Assembly (NCBI GenBank): GCA_947474065.1
Contig: CANJHD010000002.1
Coordinates: 37,659 to 101,658 of the forward strand
DNA from: Planctomycetaceae bacterium
Lineage (GTDB): Bacteria; Planctomycetota; Phycisphaerae; Phycisphaerales; SM1A02
Direction: 5' to 3'
DNA length: 64,000 bases
Both the position numbers and the translations under genes were made by a program. The first letter of the stretch is position 1. Every line of letters starts with the position of its first letter. The notes under the pieces are model-generated. The model saw nothing but the letters and a program-made list of their open reading frames with translations, ran no database searches and was not told the origin of the DNA. Below are positions 23,439 through 32,851 of the stretch, piece by piece.

Positions 23439-26038
23439 CAGAATGCCCTCCCTGAACTCTGTTGTCTTGATGCCGCGCCCGATTTCTCAACTGGCTGCGG
23501 TGCGGTGGTAAATCGCGGCATGCGCAAGGCAATGGCCGTTACCGTGAGCCCACTCAGTGGCATCAATATTGCAGCAATGAGCGGATTAATCATTCCGGTG
23601 GCCGCAAGAGTTGCACCAATAATGTTGTATGTCAGGCTCACTGCAAAGTTCACATGAATCGTCAGCATGGTGCGCCGCGCGCCCTCAACAAGTGCAGCCA
23701 CTTGTTCCAATCCGCCGCCAGTGAGAGCAACATCAGCACGAGCAACAGTGGCGTATGCGCCCTGCCTGACTGCGATACCAACGTCCGCTGCAGCCATCGC
23801 TGGCAGGTCATTAATGCCATCACCAACCATGACTACGGGTCGCCTTTCAAGAGTGGCAACGATCTCCATCTTGCGCTCTGGTGTGCTGCCGCCATCGCAA
23901 TGTGCGCGATCAATGCCGATCACACTGGCGATGCGCTGCGCAAGTATGGGAAGGTCGCCCGATGCCATGCGCACATCCCAGCCGCTCTCCACAAAGTGCG
24001 TTACCAGAGCACGCGCGTCGGGTCGCACTGGGTCGCCGATTCCAAAAACCGCCCGCATTGAACCACCGATCGCCACGAAGGCGGGCGAGAGACCCTCCTG
24101 AACCATTGCTGCGGCTTCCGCCACCAGCGCCGGATCAGGGACGACAACGGATTCTGCAAGAAATGCTGCGGTTCCAACGAGCACTACCTCGCCCGCAACA
24201 ACACCTTGAATGCCACGACCCGCGACTTCGCGGACCGCACACTCGGCTCGATCGCGGCGCTCGACTATCCCGCGGTGCTCACCTCCCGCGACGCCATCAA
24301 GGTGCGCCACCGCATCCGTCCCAAACGCCGCAATTGCTTTCGCCACCGGATGCGCGCTCGATCGTTCCAGGGCCGCAGCGAGCGCCATAGCGCTGCGATC
24401 ACCACGGGTGCGCACAACTGTCATGGACCCCATGGTCACCGTTCCTGTCTTGTCAAGCACCAGTGTTCCTGCTGTTGCTAACCGCTCCAATACATCGCCG
24501 CCACGCACGAGAATTCCTGCGCGCGCCGCCTTTCCAAGTGATGCGACCATCGTCAACGGCGTCGCTAATCCCAACGCACATGGGCACGTCACAACCAACA
24601 TTGCGATCAGAATTCCAGGAACACGCGCCGGATCGATTTGCCACCACGCAATACAAACGACTGTTGTTAAGGCGAGCACGACAATCAAGAACCATCCCGC
24701 AATGCGGTTGGCAAACTCAACGACCGCGGGGCGTTTTCCGGCGGCCTCCTCCACCATGCGAGAAATCGCGGCTGCGCGCGTTGCATCACCAGACGCAGTC
24801 ACGCACAATTCGATCGGTGCGGCGAGTGCCCGCGTTCCGGCGAATACTGCGCCACCGCACGGAACGTGCATCGGCCGCGCCTCGCCAGTCAGAAGTTGCA
24901 AATCTAAATGCGCATCACTGCTGCGCAACGAGCCATCCGCCGGAATCTGCTCTCCTGCTGCCACACGAACGATGTCCCCAACCCGCAGGGCTTCCGCCGG
25001 AATTTCAGAAACTGACCCATCAGAGTCCATGCGAAATGCCGTCTGCGGAACAAGAGCACAAAGCAATTCGATTTCATGGCGCGCATGGCGCTGCTGCCGA
25101 AACTGCACAAAGCGACCGACCAACAGCAAAAATACCAGCATGGAGACGCTTTCCAGATACACCCCCGGTCTATTCGCCGCCGTCATCGCCGCACCACCAA
25201 ACAGACCTGCGAGCAGTGCTATTGCAATCGGCAGATCCATGTGCGGGGTACGAGTGCGGAGCGCGTTCCACGCGTTGCGAAGGTAGATGCGCCCAGGCAC
25301 AAACACTGCGAGCGCTGCCAGACCAACGCTCGTCCACTGCAAGAACTGGCGAGTGGAATCATCCATCCACGCCAGTTGTGCGCCGTACAGCGCGAATGCG
25401 ATCGCCATGACATTGGCGGAAATTGCGGCAGAAACTCCAATGTCAACAAGCCAGCGCCGATCCTGTCGACGCCACTCCTCCCGTGAAGCAAGTGTGCCAA
25501 GCGGCCGCACTTGGTAGCCAAGAGATGCAATCCGCTCAGCGATGCGTGACAGTGAAATTACTTCCGGAATCCACTCAAGCACTATCACAGATCGACCCAG
25601 ATCAACACGAGAGGCGAGCAAACCGTTATCGATTCGCGGAAGCGCTTCAAGCAACCAGAGACAGGCGCCGCACTTCATTCCGTCAATACGCAATTCACAT
25701 CGAGCGCGGTCAGTTCCAACCATCGCGACATGGCGTTCTTGAAAGTCCGGATGATCAAGGTACGCCGCTGATCCATGGCGACTCGGACGATTCCCGTGCG
25801 CATGTTCTGCACGCTGCAACTGGTAATACTGCTGCAAACCACAGGAGTGAAGCGCGTTCCACACCGCTTCGCACCCGCCACAGCAGAATGACGGATGGTC
25901 GCCCACTACCGTCGATTCTGGAACTGGCAAGCCGCAATGAGTGCAGGCAGAGGTCGCGTGCGTTCCAACTTGCGATTCGCCAGTATCAACGTGATTCGTG
26001 CCGCCAACAGTTGCCGGCGGTGGGATGGCAATACTCAT
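23438..26038 (-). CDS. ccoI: cbb3 oxidase-associated copper P1B ATPase CcoI/FixI
   Basis: Copper pump that supplies the CuB site of cbb3 oxidase; 866 residues. The N-terminus carries a Cys cluster (C32, C35, C52, C53, C56: CTHC...FCCGGC) typical of FixI, then a heavy-metal domain (GMKCGAC, C123/C126). Eight helices, the CPC motif at 485-487, DKTGT near 529, SSAHP near 577 and GDGIND near 739 follow. The start overlaps the upstream gene by ATGA. Position between a TauE/SafE-like gene and ccoS confirms the CcoI assignment over CopA. This type exports Cu(I) slowly for cuproenzyme assembly rather than for detoxification. Confidence 0.94.
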   Translation of the reverse strand: MSIAIPPPATVGGTNHVDTGESQVGTHATSACTHCGLPVPESTVVGDHPSFCCGGCEAVWNALHSCGLQQYYQLQRAEHAHGNRPSRHGSAAYLDHPDFQERHVAMVGTDRARCELRIDGMKCGACLWLLEALPRIDNGLLASRVDLGRSVIVLEWIPEVISLSRIAERIASLGYQVRPLGTLASREEWRRQDRRWLVDIGVSAAISANVMAIAFALYGAQLAWMDDSTRQFLQWTSVGLAALAVFVPGRIYLRNAWNALRTRTPHMDLPIAIALLAGLFGGAAMTAANRPGVYLESVSMLVFLLLVGRFVQFRQQRHARHEIELLCALVPQTAFRMDSDGSVSEIPAEALRVGDIVRVAAGEQIPADGSLRSSDAHLDLQLLTGEARPMHVPCGGAVFAGTRALAAPIELCVTASGDATRAAAISRMVEEAAGKRPAVVEFANRIAGWFLIVVLALTTVVCIAWWQIDPARVPGILIAMLVVTCPCALGLATPLTMVASLGKAARAGILVRGGDVLERLATAGTLVLDKTGTVTMGSMTVVRTRGDRSAMALAAALERSSAHPVAKAIAAFGTDAVAHLDGVAGGEHRGIVERRDRAECAVREVAGRGIQGVVAGEVVLVGTAAFLAESVVVPDPALVAEAAAMVQEGLSPAFVAIGGSMRAVFGIGDPVRPDARALVTHFVESGWDVRMASGDLPILAQRIASVIGIDRAHCDGGSTPERKMEIVATLERRPVVMVGDGINDLPAMAAADVGIAVRQGAYATVARADVALTGGGLEQVAALVEGARRTMLTIHVNFAVSLTYNIIGATLAATGMINPLIAAILMPLSGLTVTAIALRMPRFTTAPQPVEKSGAASRQQSSGRAF

Positions 26039-26877
26039 GGCGCATGGCCCTCCTCACAGCAGACCGGACGAACTGACGTGCTCTTGAGCGTTGCGCGCGT
26101 TGTTGCATCTTTCGCGCGATCATCGTCTTCTGCGCCGGGCTCGTAACCACTGCTACCTTCGCGCCCTGTTGCGCGACTCTGCTCCTCCAAACGTTGCGCG
26201 ATTGGAAATGCAAGTGACGCGCGCATACCTGCCGTGTGCACGCCGACCGCCACCATTGCAACTCCAGCAATTGCTGCCAACGCCTTGCGCTGCTGCTGTC
26301 CAAGCGCGGCGATTCCTGCACCAAGTAGCGCAAGAATTGGCACGGTTCCAGCCCAGAATGCCAACATCACCACGCCACCATGGAATGCTGAACCTGTCCC
26401 CGCAGCAACCAATGCGAACGCCCATAGCCAGCCGCACGGCAAGAGTGGCGTTGCCAAACCAACAACGGCGGCGCGCCGGATCGGCGGCATAGCAGCCGCG
26501 GCACGGTGCACAGCACTGACCGCACGCTGTAGCCATGCTGGCAGCGACGATCGGCCTGCATCTATGCCCGACGCCGAAAGCAGCAGCGCCACTCCGCACA
26601 GTGCAACTGCAATACCAGCCACCACAGCCGTAATGCGCTGCAATCCAACCAATGCGCCGCCTGCATCAAGGATGGATCCAATTCCACCAGCCACAACACC
26701 CAGGAGTACATAAGACACCGCGCGCGATACGTGGTACATGGCCGTTGCAATCATGCTGCGTCGACCGCCACACTCACCTGCGCCACCGCAGAATGCTGCA
26801 ATGCCGCCACACATGCCAGCGCAGTGAGAACTGCCAATGACGCTGGCAAGCAACACGCTTGATGCGAGCGCGATCAT
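26035..26877 (-). CDS. TauE/SafE (UreH_2)-like membrane protein of cbb3 operon
   Basis: Membrane protein of 280 residues with about six helices. The family mark SSHCAGMCGG sits in helix 1 and a second GLATPLLPCGWLWAF half-repeat lies mid-protein, giving the two-fold layout of UreH_2/DsbD-like transporters commonly found beside ccoI. Conserved Cys and His pairs could bind copper. The C-terminal ~60 residues are hydrophilic and end in VCCEEGHAP, a Cys/His tail that could also bind metal. ATGA overlaps join it to the genes on both sides. A role in copper delivery to the oxidase is likely from context; the transported species is unproven. Confidence 0.82.
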   Translation of the reverse strand: MIALASSVLLASVIGSSHCAGMCGGIAAFCGGAGECGGRRSMIATAMYHVSRAVSYVLLGVVAGGIGSILDAGGALVGLQRITAVVAGIAVALCGVALLLSASGIDAGRSSLPAWLQRAVSAVHRAAAAMPPIRRAAVVGLATPLLPCGWLWAFALVAAGTGSAFHGGVVMLAFWAGTVPILALLGAGIAALGQQQRKALAAIAGVAMVAVGVHTAGMRASLAFPIAQRLEEQSRATGREGSSGYEPGAEDDDRAKDATTRATLKSTSVRPVCCEEGHAP

Positions 26878-27419
26878 CGCTCACTCCTATCAGACCGCAT
26901 TAGCCGAAATTCAACAGTGCGCCGCACCCGATCGCAGAATCGATTCCCGCGCCATTCAATGGTGCTGCGAATCTCCCACTGTCCACCGATGCGGAGTGGA
27001 AGTTCGGCCGAGTAGCGCCCACTACCGTCATGCGTCAAAGTCAGCGTTACTCGTGCATCACCATCGAGTATCGGAATGACATCCGCGCGAACAACTGCGC
27101 CCTCGATTGGCATTCCATGTCTATCGGCAACGGTGAGCTCAAGGCGCGCAAGACCTGTGGCGGATGTAGATGGAACGATGCTGGGCGTCACCACCCAGCG
27201 CAACACTCCATTCAACGCCAGTTGCCGCTTCCAGTCATCCCACGCAGCGCCTTTGCGGTAGTAGTCCGGCTCGGCAGCGGTTGCACCGCGTTCATTGACT
27301 GCAAACAGGACCACCAAAACCGCGGCAGCTACCACTGTCGACAGCATGATCACTGGAACAAACGCCCAGCGGTTAGCGAGTAGCGATCGCGAAAGTGACG
27401 CGCCGCGAGTCATGGCCAA
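26874..27419 (-). CDS. FixH-family cbb3 assembly protein
   Basis: Single-pass membrane protein (helix about residues 19-41) with a periplasmic immunoglobulin-like domain, 181 residues. After the helix comes DYYRKGAAWDDWKRQLALNG, the signature region of FixH/CcoH, then beta strands (LELTVADRHGMPIEGAVVRADV ends the first sheet) as in the FixH Pfam family. It overlaps ccoG by 10 bases and the next gene by 4. FixH proteins are needed for stable cbb3 oxidase, perhaps by assisting CcoI or CuB insertion. Confidence 0.84.
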   Translation of the reverse strand: MAMTRGASLSRSLLANRWAFVPVIMLSTVVAAAVLVVLFAVNERGATAAEPDYYRKGAAWDDWKRQLALNGVLRWVVTPSIVPSTSATGLARLELTVADRHGMPIEGAVVRADVIPILDGDARVTLTLTHDGSGRYSAELPLRIGGQWEIRSTIEWRGNRFCDRVRRTVEFRLMRSDRSER

Positions 27420-28840
27420 TCTCCCGTAGTCATCGAACCGGTTGCATTGAATGGTCCGGCAATGGAAAGTATTTCCGCCTGCGTTACCCCAAGGTCATCG
27501 CGTATCAACACTGATCCATGGCGCGACCCTCGTCCAAACGATGCCGATGTCGTTCTCACACTGAATGCGATTGAAGCCGCGCTTGAAGGTGCTACCTGTA
27601 TGGACGGCAATTCACCGACAATTGCCACATCCGCAATTCCATGCACCGTAAATGAGCGCGCGGCATCAGTTCGGTTTTCAATCAGCAAGCGAATCGGCGT
27701 TTCAACACTTCCATCCGCACCCAGCGTGAAGTTGCTTCCAACGGTGCGCTCTTGCTCTATCAGCACTTGTTCGTGCCGGGCAATTAATACAGTCAGCGTT
27801 CCGACCAGTAGCAGAAGAAGCGCTGGGTATAGGAGCAATCGGTAGCGAAATGACGAATTCGGCGTCCCTTCAATTCGGTTCTGGCTCGAGTAACGAATCA
27901 ATCCAGGTGCCTTGCCAATGCGCGTCATGACCTGGTCGCAAGCATCAATGCACTGCGCACAGTGAATGCATTCCAGTTGCAGGCCATCACGGATGTCGAT
28001 GCCGGTCGGGCACACTTGCACGCACATTGTGCATTCGATGCAATCGCCCACTTTCTGCGCTGATGTCTCTCGCTTCTTTCGTTCTGCTACTCGCGCACGC
28101 GGCTCCCCACGCAAACGGTCATAGGCCACCACAAGCGAATTTCTATCGAGCAGCACACTCTGCATGCGCCCATATGGGCAGACGATCGTGCAGAGTTGCT
28201 CGCGAAAAAACACGAAATCAAAGAGCATGAGCGCCACAGTTCCCGCGAACAGCGCGAACGCAACTGGATGATTCGCTGGCTGCCCAAGCGTCCACTCCAT
28301 CATGCGGTCTGTTCCCACAAAGTACGCCAAGAATGTGTTCGCTAGATGCGCGCTGATCACCAGAAATGCTGCGTACATCGCAATGCGGCGCCACAGCGGT
28401 GCTCCGCCAGTGCCGCGCATCGACCCCGTTCCAAGAAAGAGGCGCTCGATTGGTCGATAGACAAACTCCAAGTACACAGTTTGCGGGCACCCCCATCCAC
28501 ACCATGCTCGACCAAAGAGTGCCGTGATCAGGAAGATTGAAACAAACACAGTAATCATGAGAATCGCGAGCAACAGCGTTTCAGTAGATCGAAATGTGGT
28601 GCCAAAGAACGTGAAGTGGCGCGTCATGACATCAAGAAAAATCGCCGGCTTCCCGCTGATTCGTATCCATGGCAACGCCGTAAACACGGCAATCAGCGCG
28701 ATTGCAACACTCAGCCGTGCGCGCCAATACTTGCCACGCGCGTCACGCGGCTGCATCCAGCGACGGGTGCCATCTGCGTTCAACGTTGAAAGAACGCGGC
28801 TATCAAGTTGAGGAAGCGTAAAATCTGCAGCCACTGTCAC
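27410..28840 (-). CDS. ccoG: cbb3 oxidase accessory iron-sulfur protein CcoG/FixG
   Basis: Membrane ferredoxin of 476 residues, implicated in copper reduction during cbb3 assembly. It shows helices around 43-58, 88-108 and 155-175, two NapH/CcoG-type Cys motifs (CGWGCP at 114-119 and LCTIVCPYG near 216-224), and two 4Fe-4S clusters (C267, C270, C273, C277; C291, C294, C297, C301). The C-terminal region is an FixG Ig-like domain (VETPIRLLIENRTDAARSF). It begins 14 bases after the ccoP stop and overlaps the fixH-like gene. Confidence 0.95.
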   Translation of the reverse strand: MTVAADFTLPQLDSRVLSTLNADGTRRWMQPRDARGKYWRARLSVAIALIAVFTALPWIRISGKPAIFLDVMTRHFTFFGTTFRSTETLLLAILMITVFVSIFLITALFGRAWCGWGCPQTVYLEFVYRPIERLFLGTGSMRGTGGAPLWRRIAMYAAFLVISAHLANTFLAYFVGTDRMMEWTLGQPANHPVAFALFAGTVALMLFDFVFFREQLCTIVCPYGRMQSVLLDRNSLVVAYDRLRGEPRARVAERKKRETSAQKVGDCIECTMCVQVCPTGIDIRDGLQLECIHCAQCIDACDQVMTRIGKAPGLIRYSSQNRIEGTPNSSFRYRLLLYPALLLLLVGTLTVLIARHEQVLIEQERTVGSNFTLGADGSVETPIRLLIENRTDAARSFTVHGIADVAIVGELPSIQVAPSSAASIAFSVRTTSASFGRGSRHGSVLIRDDLGVTQAEILSIAGPFNATGSMTTGDWP

Positions 28841-28854
28841 TCCTTGAAATCAAT

Positions 28855-29526
28855 TCACTTCGCCGCGCTCGTGGCAGGCTGTCCAGGCGTTGGTGCTGGA
28901 TGAGACAACGGGGTCGGTGCTGGCAAACCCCATGGAGCAACTGTGCCACCCTGAGCAGCCTTGGGCTGACCCGGCGTGGTGCCCCGCAAATGTGCGACGT
29001 ATGCAGCCAACAGCACGCGTTGCGACTTCGCGAATCGCTTGTCCCACGCTGGCATTCCTTTAGACACCACACCATTCGACATGACAACGAAGATGTCCGG
29101 GGCGATCTTGACATTGATCCACGAGTCGTCGCACAGGTTCGGACCCGTGCCACCGCCACCATCTTTCGCGTGACAGGTTGCGCAGTTGGAGCCGAACATG
29201 CCGGCAGCAGCCTGCATCATGCGCGGATCAGCCATGAGCGACGAAAGTGTCTCAGGGGTCGGCTGTAGGTCGCCAAGACGCGCTGCCTGTTCCTGAAAGA
29301 ACACGCTTCGATCTTCGTCGTACTCTTGGATATGACTTGGGCCAACGCCGATCATGTAATAGAGCGCATAGAGCGCGGCGTAGAAGATTGACCCCCAAAG
29401 GATCGCCGACCACCAGAACGGCATCGGGTTGTCAAATTCGCGAATTCCATCGCAGTCGTGCGCATCATGCGCTAGCGGAACAGAATTGCCGATAGCGGCT
29501 ACTTGATTTGTATTGCTGTCACCCAT
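28855..29526 (-). CDS. ccoP: cbb3 oxidase cytochrome c subunit CcoP, single-haem form
   Basis: Electron-donor subunit, 223 residues. The N-terminal FixP domain is intact (REFDNPMPFWWSAILWGSIFYAALY ends helix 1). Only one haem c motif is present, CATCH at 115-119, whereas proteobacterial CcoP carries two. The likely distal ligand is the Met in SKGMPAWD. The tail after residue 190 is Pro/Ala-rich and low-complexity. The ATG at 29526 overlaps ccoQ by eight bases; longer frames would extend across ccoQ. Single-haem CcoP forms exist in other phyla, so electron transfer is probably complete with CcoO's haem. Confidence 0.9.
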   Translation of the reverse strand: MGDSNTNQVAAIGNSVPLAHDAHDCDGIREFDNPMPFWWSAILWGSIFYAALYALYYMIGVGPSHIQEYDEDRSVFFQEQAARLGDLQPTPETLSSLMADPRMMQAAAGMFGSNCATCHAKDGGGGTGPNLCDDSWINVKIAPDIFVVMSNGVVSKGMPAWDKRFAKSQRVLLAAYVAHLRGTTPGQPKAAQGGTVAPWGLPAPTPLSHPAPTPGQPATSAAK

Positions 29527-29737
29527 GATTGACCTCCTTGTTACCGCCAGTGCCGTTCGTGCTCGAATCCCCGTCCAGCGGAATTCGGGCATCGCGCTGC
29601 CATCGTGACTTTGGAATGATGAACACCCATGCAACGATTCCAATGAACACGACGAATGCAAGCAGTAGGGATATGACTGATCCAGTGCTACCGCTTTGCG
29701 TATTTTCTTCGGCGAGCATCACCATGACGGAACTCAT
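29519..29737 (-). CDS. ccoQ: cbb3 oxidase small subunit CcoQ/FixQ
   Basis: 72-residue single-helix membrane protein (helix about 20-42, VISLLLAFVVFIGIVAWVF) with the WVFIIPKSRW turn that follows the helix in CcoQ proteins. It stabilises the oxidase core. It overlaps ccoNO by four bases and ccoP by eight. Confidence 0.82.
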   Translation of the reverse strand: MSSVMVMLAEENTQSGSTGSVISLLLAFVVFIGIVAWVFIIPKSRWQRDARIPLDGDSSTNGTGGNKEVNHG

Positions 29738-32007
29738 TGCGTTGCTCCGATCACGACAGGCGCAGTCGCTGGTGATGTCGGCGCAATATCAACCGTCTTG
29801 CCAAGATCCGTCCCGAGCCGCTGCAAGTAGGCAATCAACGCAATCACGCGCCGCTTGCCCATGCCCTGCATCCCATCAGCACGCCCATTCTCTGTTACCA
29901 ATTGCGCCTCGACACGGTCAGCTTGCGCACGCGCCGAATCGGTTGCACCCAAGAGCTCAGCTCCTATATATGGAACGCCAACTTTTTGCAGTGCAGTCAT
30001 GGCTGGCTGTGCCGCGGCGAAATCAATCGGCTGATCAAGCAAATGCGGGTACGCGGGCATAATCGATCCTGGACTTGTGTCTACGGGACGGTTGAAGTGC
30101 CGCAGGTGCCAAAGCGCACTCGGATTGCGAATACCTTCGCGAGCAAGATCTGGCCCAATGCGCCTACTTCCCCAGAGGAATGGGTGATCGAACACGCTCT
30201 CGCCTGGCTTGGAATACTCGCCATAGCGCTCCGTTTCCGCAATCAGTGGGCGAATCATCTGCGAGTGGCAGTTGACGCAACCTTCGGAAACATAGATATC
30301 GCGGCCAATGCACTCAAGCGGAGTAAGTGGTGTCACGCTAGCAATGCGCGGAATATCACTTCGAATGGCGAACATCGGCACCACCTCAAACAGCGTTGCC
30401 ACAACAATCGCCACGGCTACGCACACGGAGAATGCCAATGGAAGACCCTCAAGATTCCTATGCCAACGCAGGTCAGCAAATCGATCAACAGCCCGACCAA
30501 TATCCGTGACACTTCCCTTGGGGAGAGTGGATGGAGGAACCGCGGGCGGTCGCCAACCGCGCGCAAGCGGCGCTGCTTCATACACCGGTACTTCATACGT
30601 GCGCGGTCGATTCGCCCACGTCATCAGCAGATTGATGCAGCCGATGATCGCTGCAACCAAGTAGAGCGTTCCCCCAACTGAACGAATCCAATACAGCGGA
30701 ACCATCTTGGTCACCGTTGTGAGAAAGTCGTACTGCAAGACGCCATCAGAATTGAAGGCGCGCCAGTTGAGGCCCTGCATCAGTCCCGCTGCATAGATAG
30801 GAATGATGTACAGCACAATTCCAACCGTTGCCAACCAGAAGTGCAGATTCACCCACGAAGGCCGCGCAATCGGCGCCTGATACAAACGCGGCGCGAGCCA
30901 ATAGACCATTCCAAAGATCATGAATCCAACCCAACCAAGCGTGCCGGCATGAACGTGCGCAATTGTCCAATCGGTGTAGTGACTGAGCGCATTCACGCTC
31001 TTGATACTGAGAAGCGGACCTTCAAATGTGCTCATTCCATAGAACGTGATTGCCAGAACAAAGAACTTGAGCACCGGATCGGTGGTGACCTTGCTCCACG
31101 CGCCGCGAAGCGTCAACAGTCCATTGATCATGCCGCCCCACGACGGCATCCACAGCATCACACTGAACAGCATTCCAAGAGTCGATGCCCAATCGGGAAT
31201 TGACGTGTAGTGCAGGTGGTGCGGCCCCGCCCAGATATAGAGGAACACCAGCGACCAGAAGTGCACAATCGAGAGTCGGTAACTGAACACCGGGCGATCG
31301 GCGGCCTTCGGCAAGAAGTAGTACATCATGCCCAAGAATGGCGTTGTTAGAAAGAACGCCACGGCGTTGTGCCCATACCACCACTGCATGAACGCATCTT
31401 GACTGCCTGCATAGATGGAGTAACTCTTGGTCCATCCTGATGGCATTGCTAAGTTGTTAAAGATGTACAGAACAGCAATCGCAACCACGGTGGCCACATA
31501 GAACCAAACTGCTACATAGAGGTGGCGCTCGCGGCGAACCGCGATTGTTCCAAAGAGGTTCACCGCGAACACCACCCAGATCAATACAACAGCGATATCG
31601 ATGGGCCACTCCAGTTCGGCGTACTCCTTGCCTTGCGTGAAGCCGAGCGGAAGCGATACAGCCGCAGCGACGATGATCAGTTGCCAGCCCCAGAAGTGGA
31701 TGCGTCCAAGCACGTCACTGAACATGCGCGTCTTCAAGAGTCGCTGCGACGAATAGTAGACGGCAGCAAATATCGCATTGCCCGCGAACGCAAAGATGAC
31801 CGCATTGGTATGCAACGGGCGCAACCGTCCAAAGCTCAACCACTCGTGGACATTGGCCGAAGGGAGCGTCAACTGAACCGCGGCAATGACGCCCACAAGC
31901 ATTCCCACCACCCCCCAAAGCATGGTGACGAACATAAACTTTCGGACGATGTCATCGTCGTAGGAAAAGCGGTCGAGTGTGGTTGCTGGGGAGTGGGAGG
32001 TGGTCAT
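29734..32007 (-). CDS. ccoNO: Fused cbb3 oxidase subunits I and II (CcoN-CcoO)
   Basis: Catalytic core of a high-affinity terminal oxidase as one 757-residue chain. Residues ~20-490 are CcoN: twelve helices with His ligands in RPLHTNAVIF (low-spin haem), WWYGHNAVAFFLT (CuB His), WAGPHHLHYTSIPDW (CuB His pair) and TIAHVHAGTLGW (haem b3/b). A linker with another helix follows (about 535-555), then CcoO with the haem c site CVNCH at 577-581 and axial Met in GSIMPAYPHL. The ATG at 32007 (MTTSHSP) is chosen; the longer frame to 32070 enters the operator region. CcoNO fusions are known elsewhere, so this is a real architecture and not an assembly join. Confidence 0.95.
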   Translation of the reverse strand: MTTSHSPATTLDRFSYDDDIVRKFMFVTMLWGVVGMLVGVIAAVQLTLPSANVHEWLSFGRLRPLHTNAVIFAFAGNAIFAAVYYSSQRLLKTRMFSDVLGRIHFWGWQLIIVAAAVSLPLGFTQGKEYAELEWPIDIAVVLIWVVFAVNLFGTIAVRRERHLYVAVWFYVATVVAIAVLYIFNNLAMPSGWTKSYSIYAGSQDAFMQWWYGHNAVAFFLTTPFLGMMYYFLPKAADRPVFSYRLSIVHFWSLVFLYIWAGPHHLHYTSIPDWASTLGMLFSVMLWMPSWGGMINGLLTLRGAWSKVTTDPVLKFFVLAITFYGMSTFEGPLLSIKSVNALSHYTDWTIAHVHAGTLGWVGFMIFGMVYWLAPRLYQAPIARPSWVNLHFWLATVGIVLYIIPIYAAGLMQGLNWRAFNSDGVLQYDFLTTVTKMVPLYWIRSVGGTLYLVAAIIGCINLLMTWANRPRTYEVPVYEAAPLARGWRPPAVPPSTLPKGSVTDIGRAVDRFADLRWHRNLEGLPLAFSVCVAVAIVVATLFEVVPMFAIRSDIPRIASVTPLTPLECIGRDIYVSEGCVNCHSQMIRPLIAETERYGEYSKPGESVFDHPFLWGSRRIGPDLAREGIRNPSALWHLRHFNRPVDTSPGSIMPAYPHLLDQPIDFAAAQPAMTALQKVGVPYIGAELLGATDSARAQADRVEAQLVTENGRADGMQGMGKRRVIALIAYLQRLGTDLGKTVDIAPTSPATAPVVIGATQ

Positions 32008-32072
32008 GGGATTGGCTTCACAAGGCGGTTCATGAAATACGGATCGAGATGTCGTAATATTGCCGCGCAAAA

Positions 32073-32115
32073 TTCCTTAATTCTTGGCCGAGACGCCTTT
32101 CAAAGAATCACGGAA
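32073..32115. promoter_or_regulatory. Large inverted repeat between ccoNO and the Rrf2 regulator
   Basis: TTCCTTAATTCTT (32073-32085) and AAGAATCACGGAA (32103-32115) are inverted copies matching at 11 of 13 positions, separated by 17 bases. Half-sites are thus 30 bases (about three turns) apart on one DNA face. The site lies 66 bases upstream of ccoNO and 91 bases upstream of the regulator, a natural place to control both. It is a candidate operator for the Rrf2 protein; no classical FNR box was found in 32008-32205. Confidence 0.45.
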
Positions 32116-32205
32116 GAGTATATCCTTATTTCGGTGATCAATCCAGACCTAAGCCTCTGAGATCGGTCTTTCAATCGATGAATCAACGACGAAAGGTAGG
32201 AAATT

Positions 32206-32700
32206 ATGTATGGAAAGCAAACCGAGCGTGCCATTGGCGCCATGAGTCGACTTGCAGAAGTATGGGATGAGGGGAAAACCCGACTTTCCGCCTTTGATAT
32301 CGCTGATCAACGCGGACTTCCCCGGCCAATGGTGGCAAAGATCCTCACTGCGCTGTCGCAGGCTCACTTGGTGAACGGCTCCCCTGGTCCAGGCGGCGGC
32401 TATGCGCTTGCACGAGCTCCGTCGGAAATCACCCTCCGGCAAGTCCATGACCTCTTTGAACGCGAAGACCGCAGCAATGCGTGCCCCTTTGGGGGGGGTA
32501 TATGTGGGGTTGGTGAGCCGTGTGCGCTCCATGACCAATTGGTGGCAACACAACGGAACATTAAGGAGTTTCTCAATGACACCACCTTCGAGAACTTCCG
32601 GGTTGCCTTCCAAGAACAGGGACTAAAGCCAGCACTCCCCGGAGAGATTCCAGAGGGACCCCGCGAGAGTTACAGAGCTGCAGAACGCCGACGGCATTAG
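32206..32700 (+). CDS. Rrf2-family transcriptional regulator with Fe-S cysteines
   Basis: Winged-helix regulator of 164 residues related to IscR/NsrR. The DNA-binding domain reads ERAIGAMSRLAEVWDEG...SAFDIADQRGLPRPMVAKIL, followed by the wing GPGGGYALAR. Three cysteines, C93, C100 and C106, followed by H109, form the cluster-binding loop (C-x6-C-x5-C, slightly wider than IscR's C-x5-C-x5-C). It probably senses O2, NO or Fe-S status and is divergent from the cbb3 operon. AGGTAGGAAATT precedes the ATG as a good ribosome site. An eight-G run at 32491-32498 lies within the Cys loop. The last 30 residues are charged and probably disordered. Confidence 0.9.
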   Translation: MYGKQTERAIGAMSRLAEVWDEGKTRLSAFDIADQRGLPRPMVAKILTALSQAHLVNGSPGPGGGYALARAPSEITLRQVHDLFEREDRSNACPFGGGICGVGEPCALHDQLVATQRNIKEFLNDTTFENFRVAFQEQGLKPALPGEIPEGPRESYRAAERRRH

Positions 32701-32851
32701 TGCAACGTGGCAGTCAAAGGGGGCCAATGACTCCGACGACGATGCTCGTAACTTGGGGTGATCGCTTATAGTTGGGACGCTCGTCAACCACATTGACGGG
32801 TGAGCCAACGCAGAATTCCGGGAGCGAGAGCCATATCCCGATGAGCCCCCG

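Noticed and set aside
29734..32007. Assembly error or missed stop between ccoN and ccoO
   Set aside because: The linker is in frame, contains a plausible membrane helix, and CcoNO fusions are known in other phyla.
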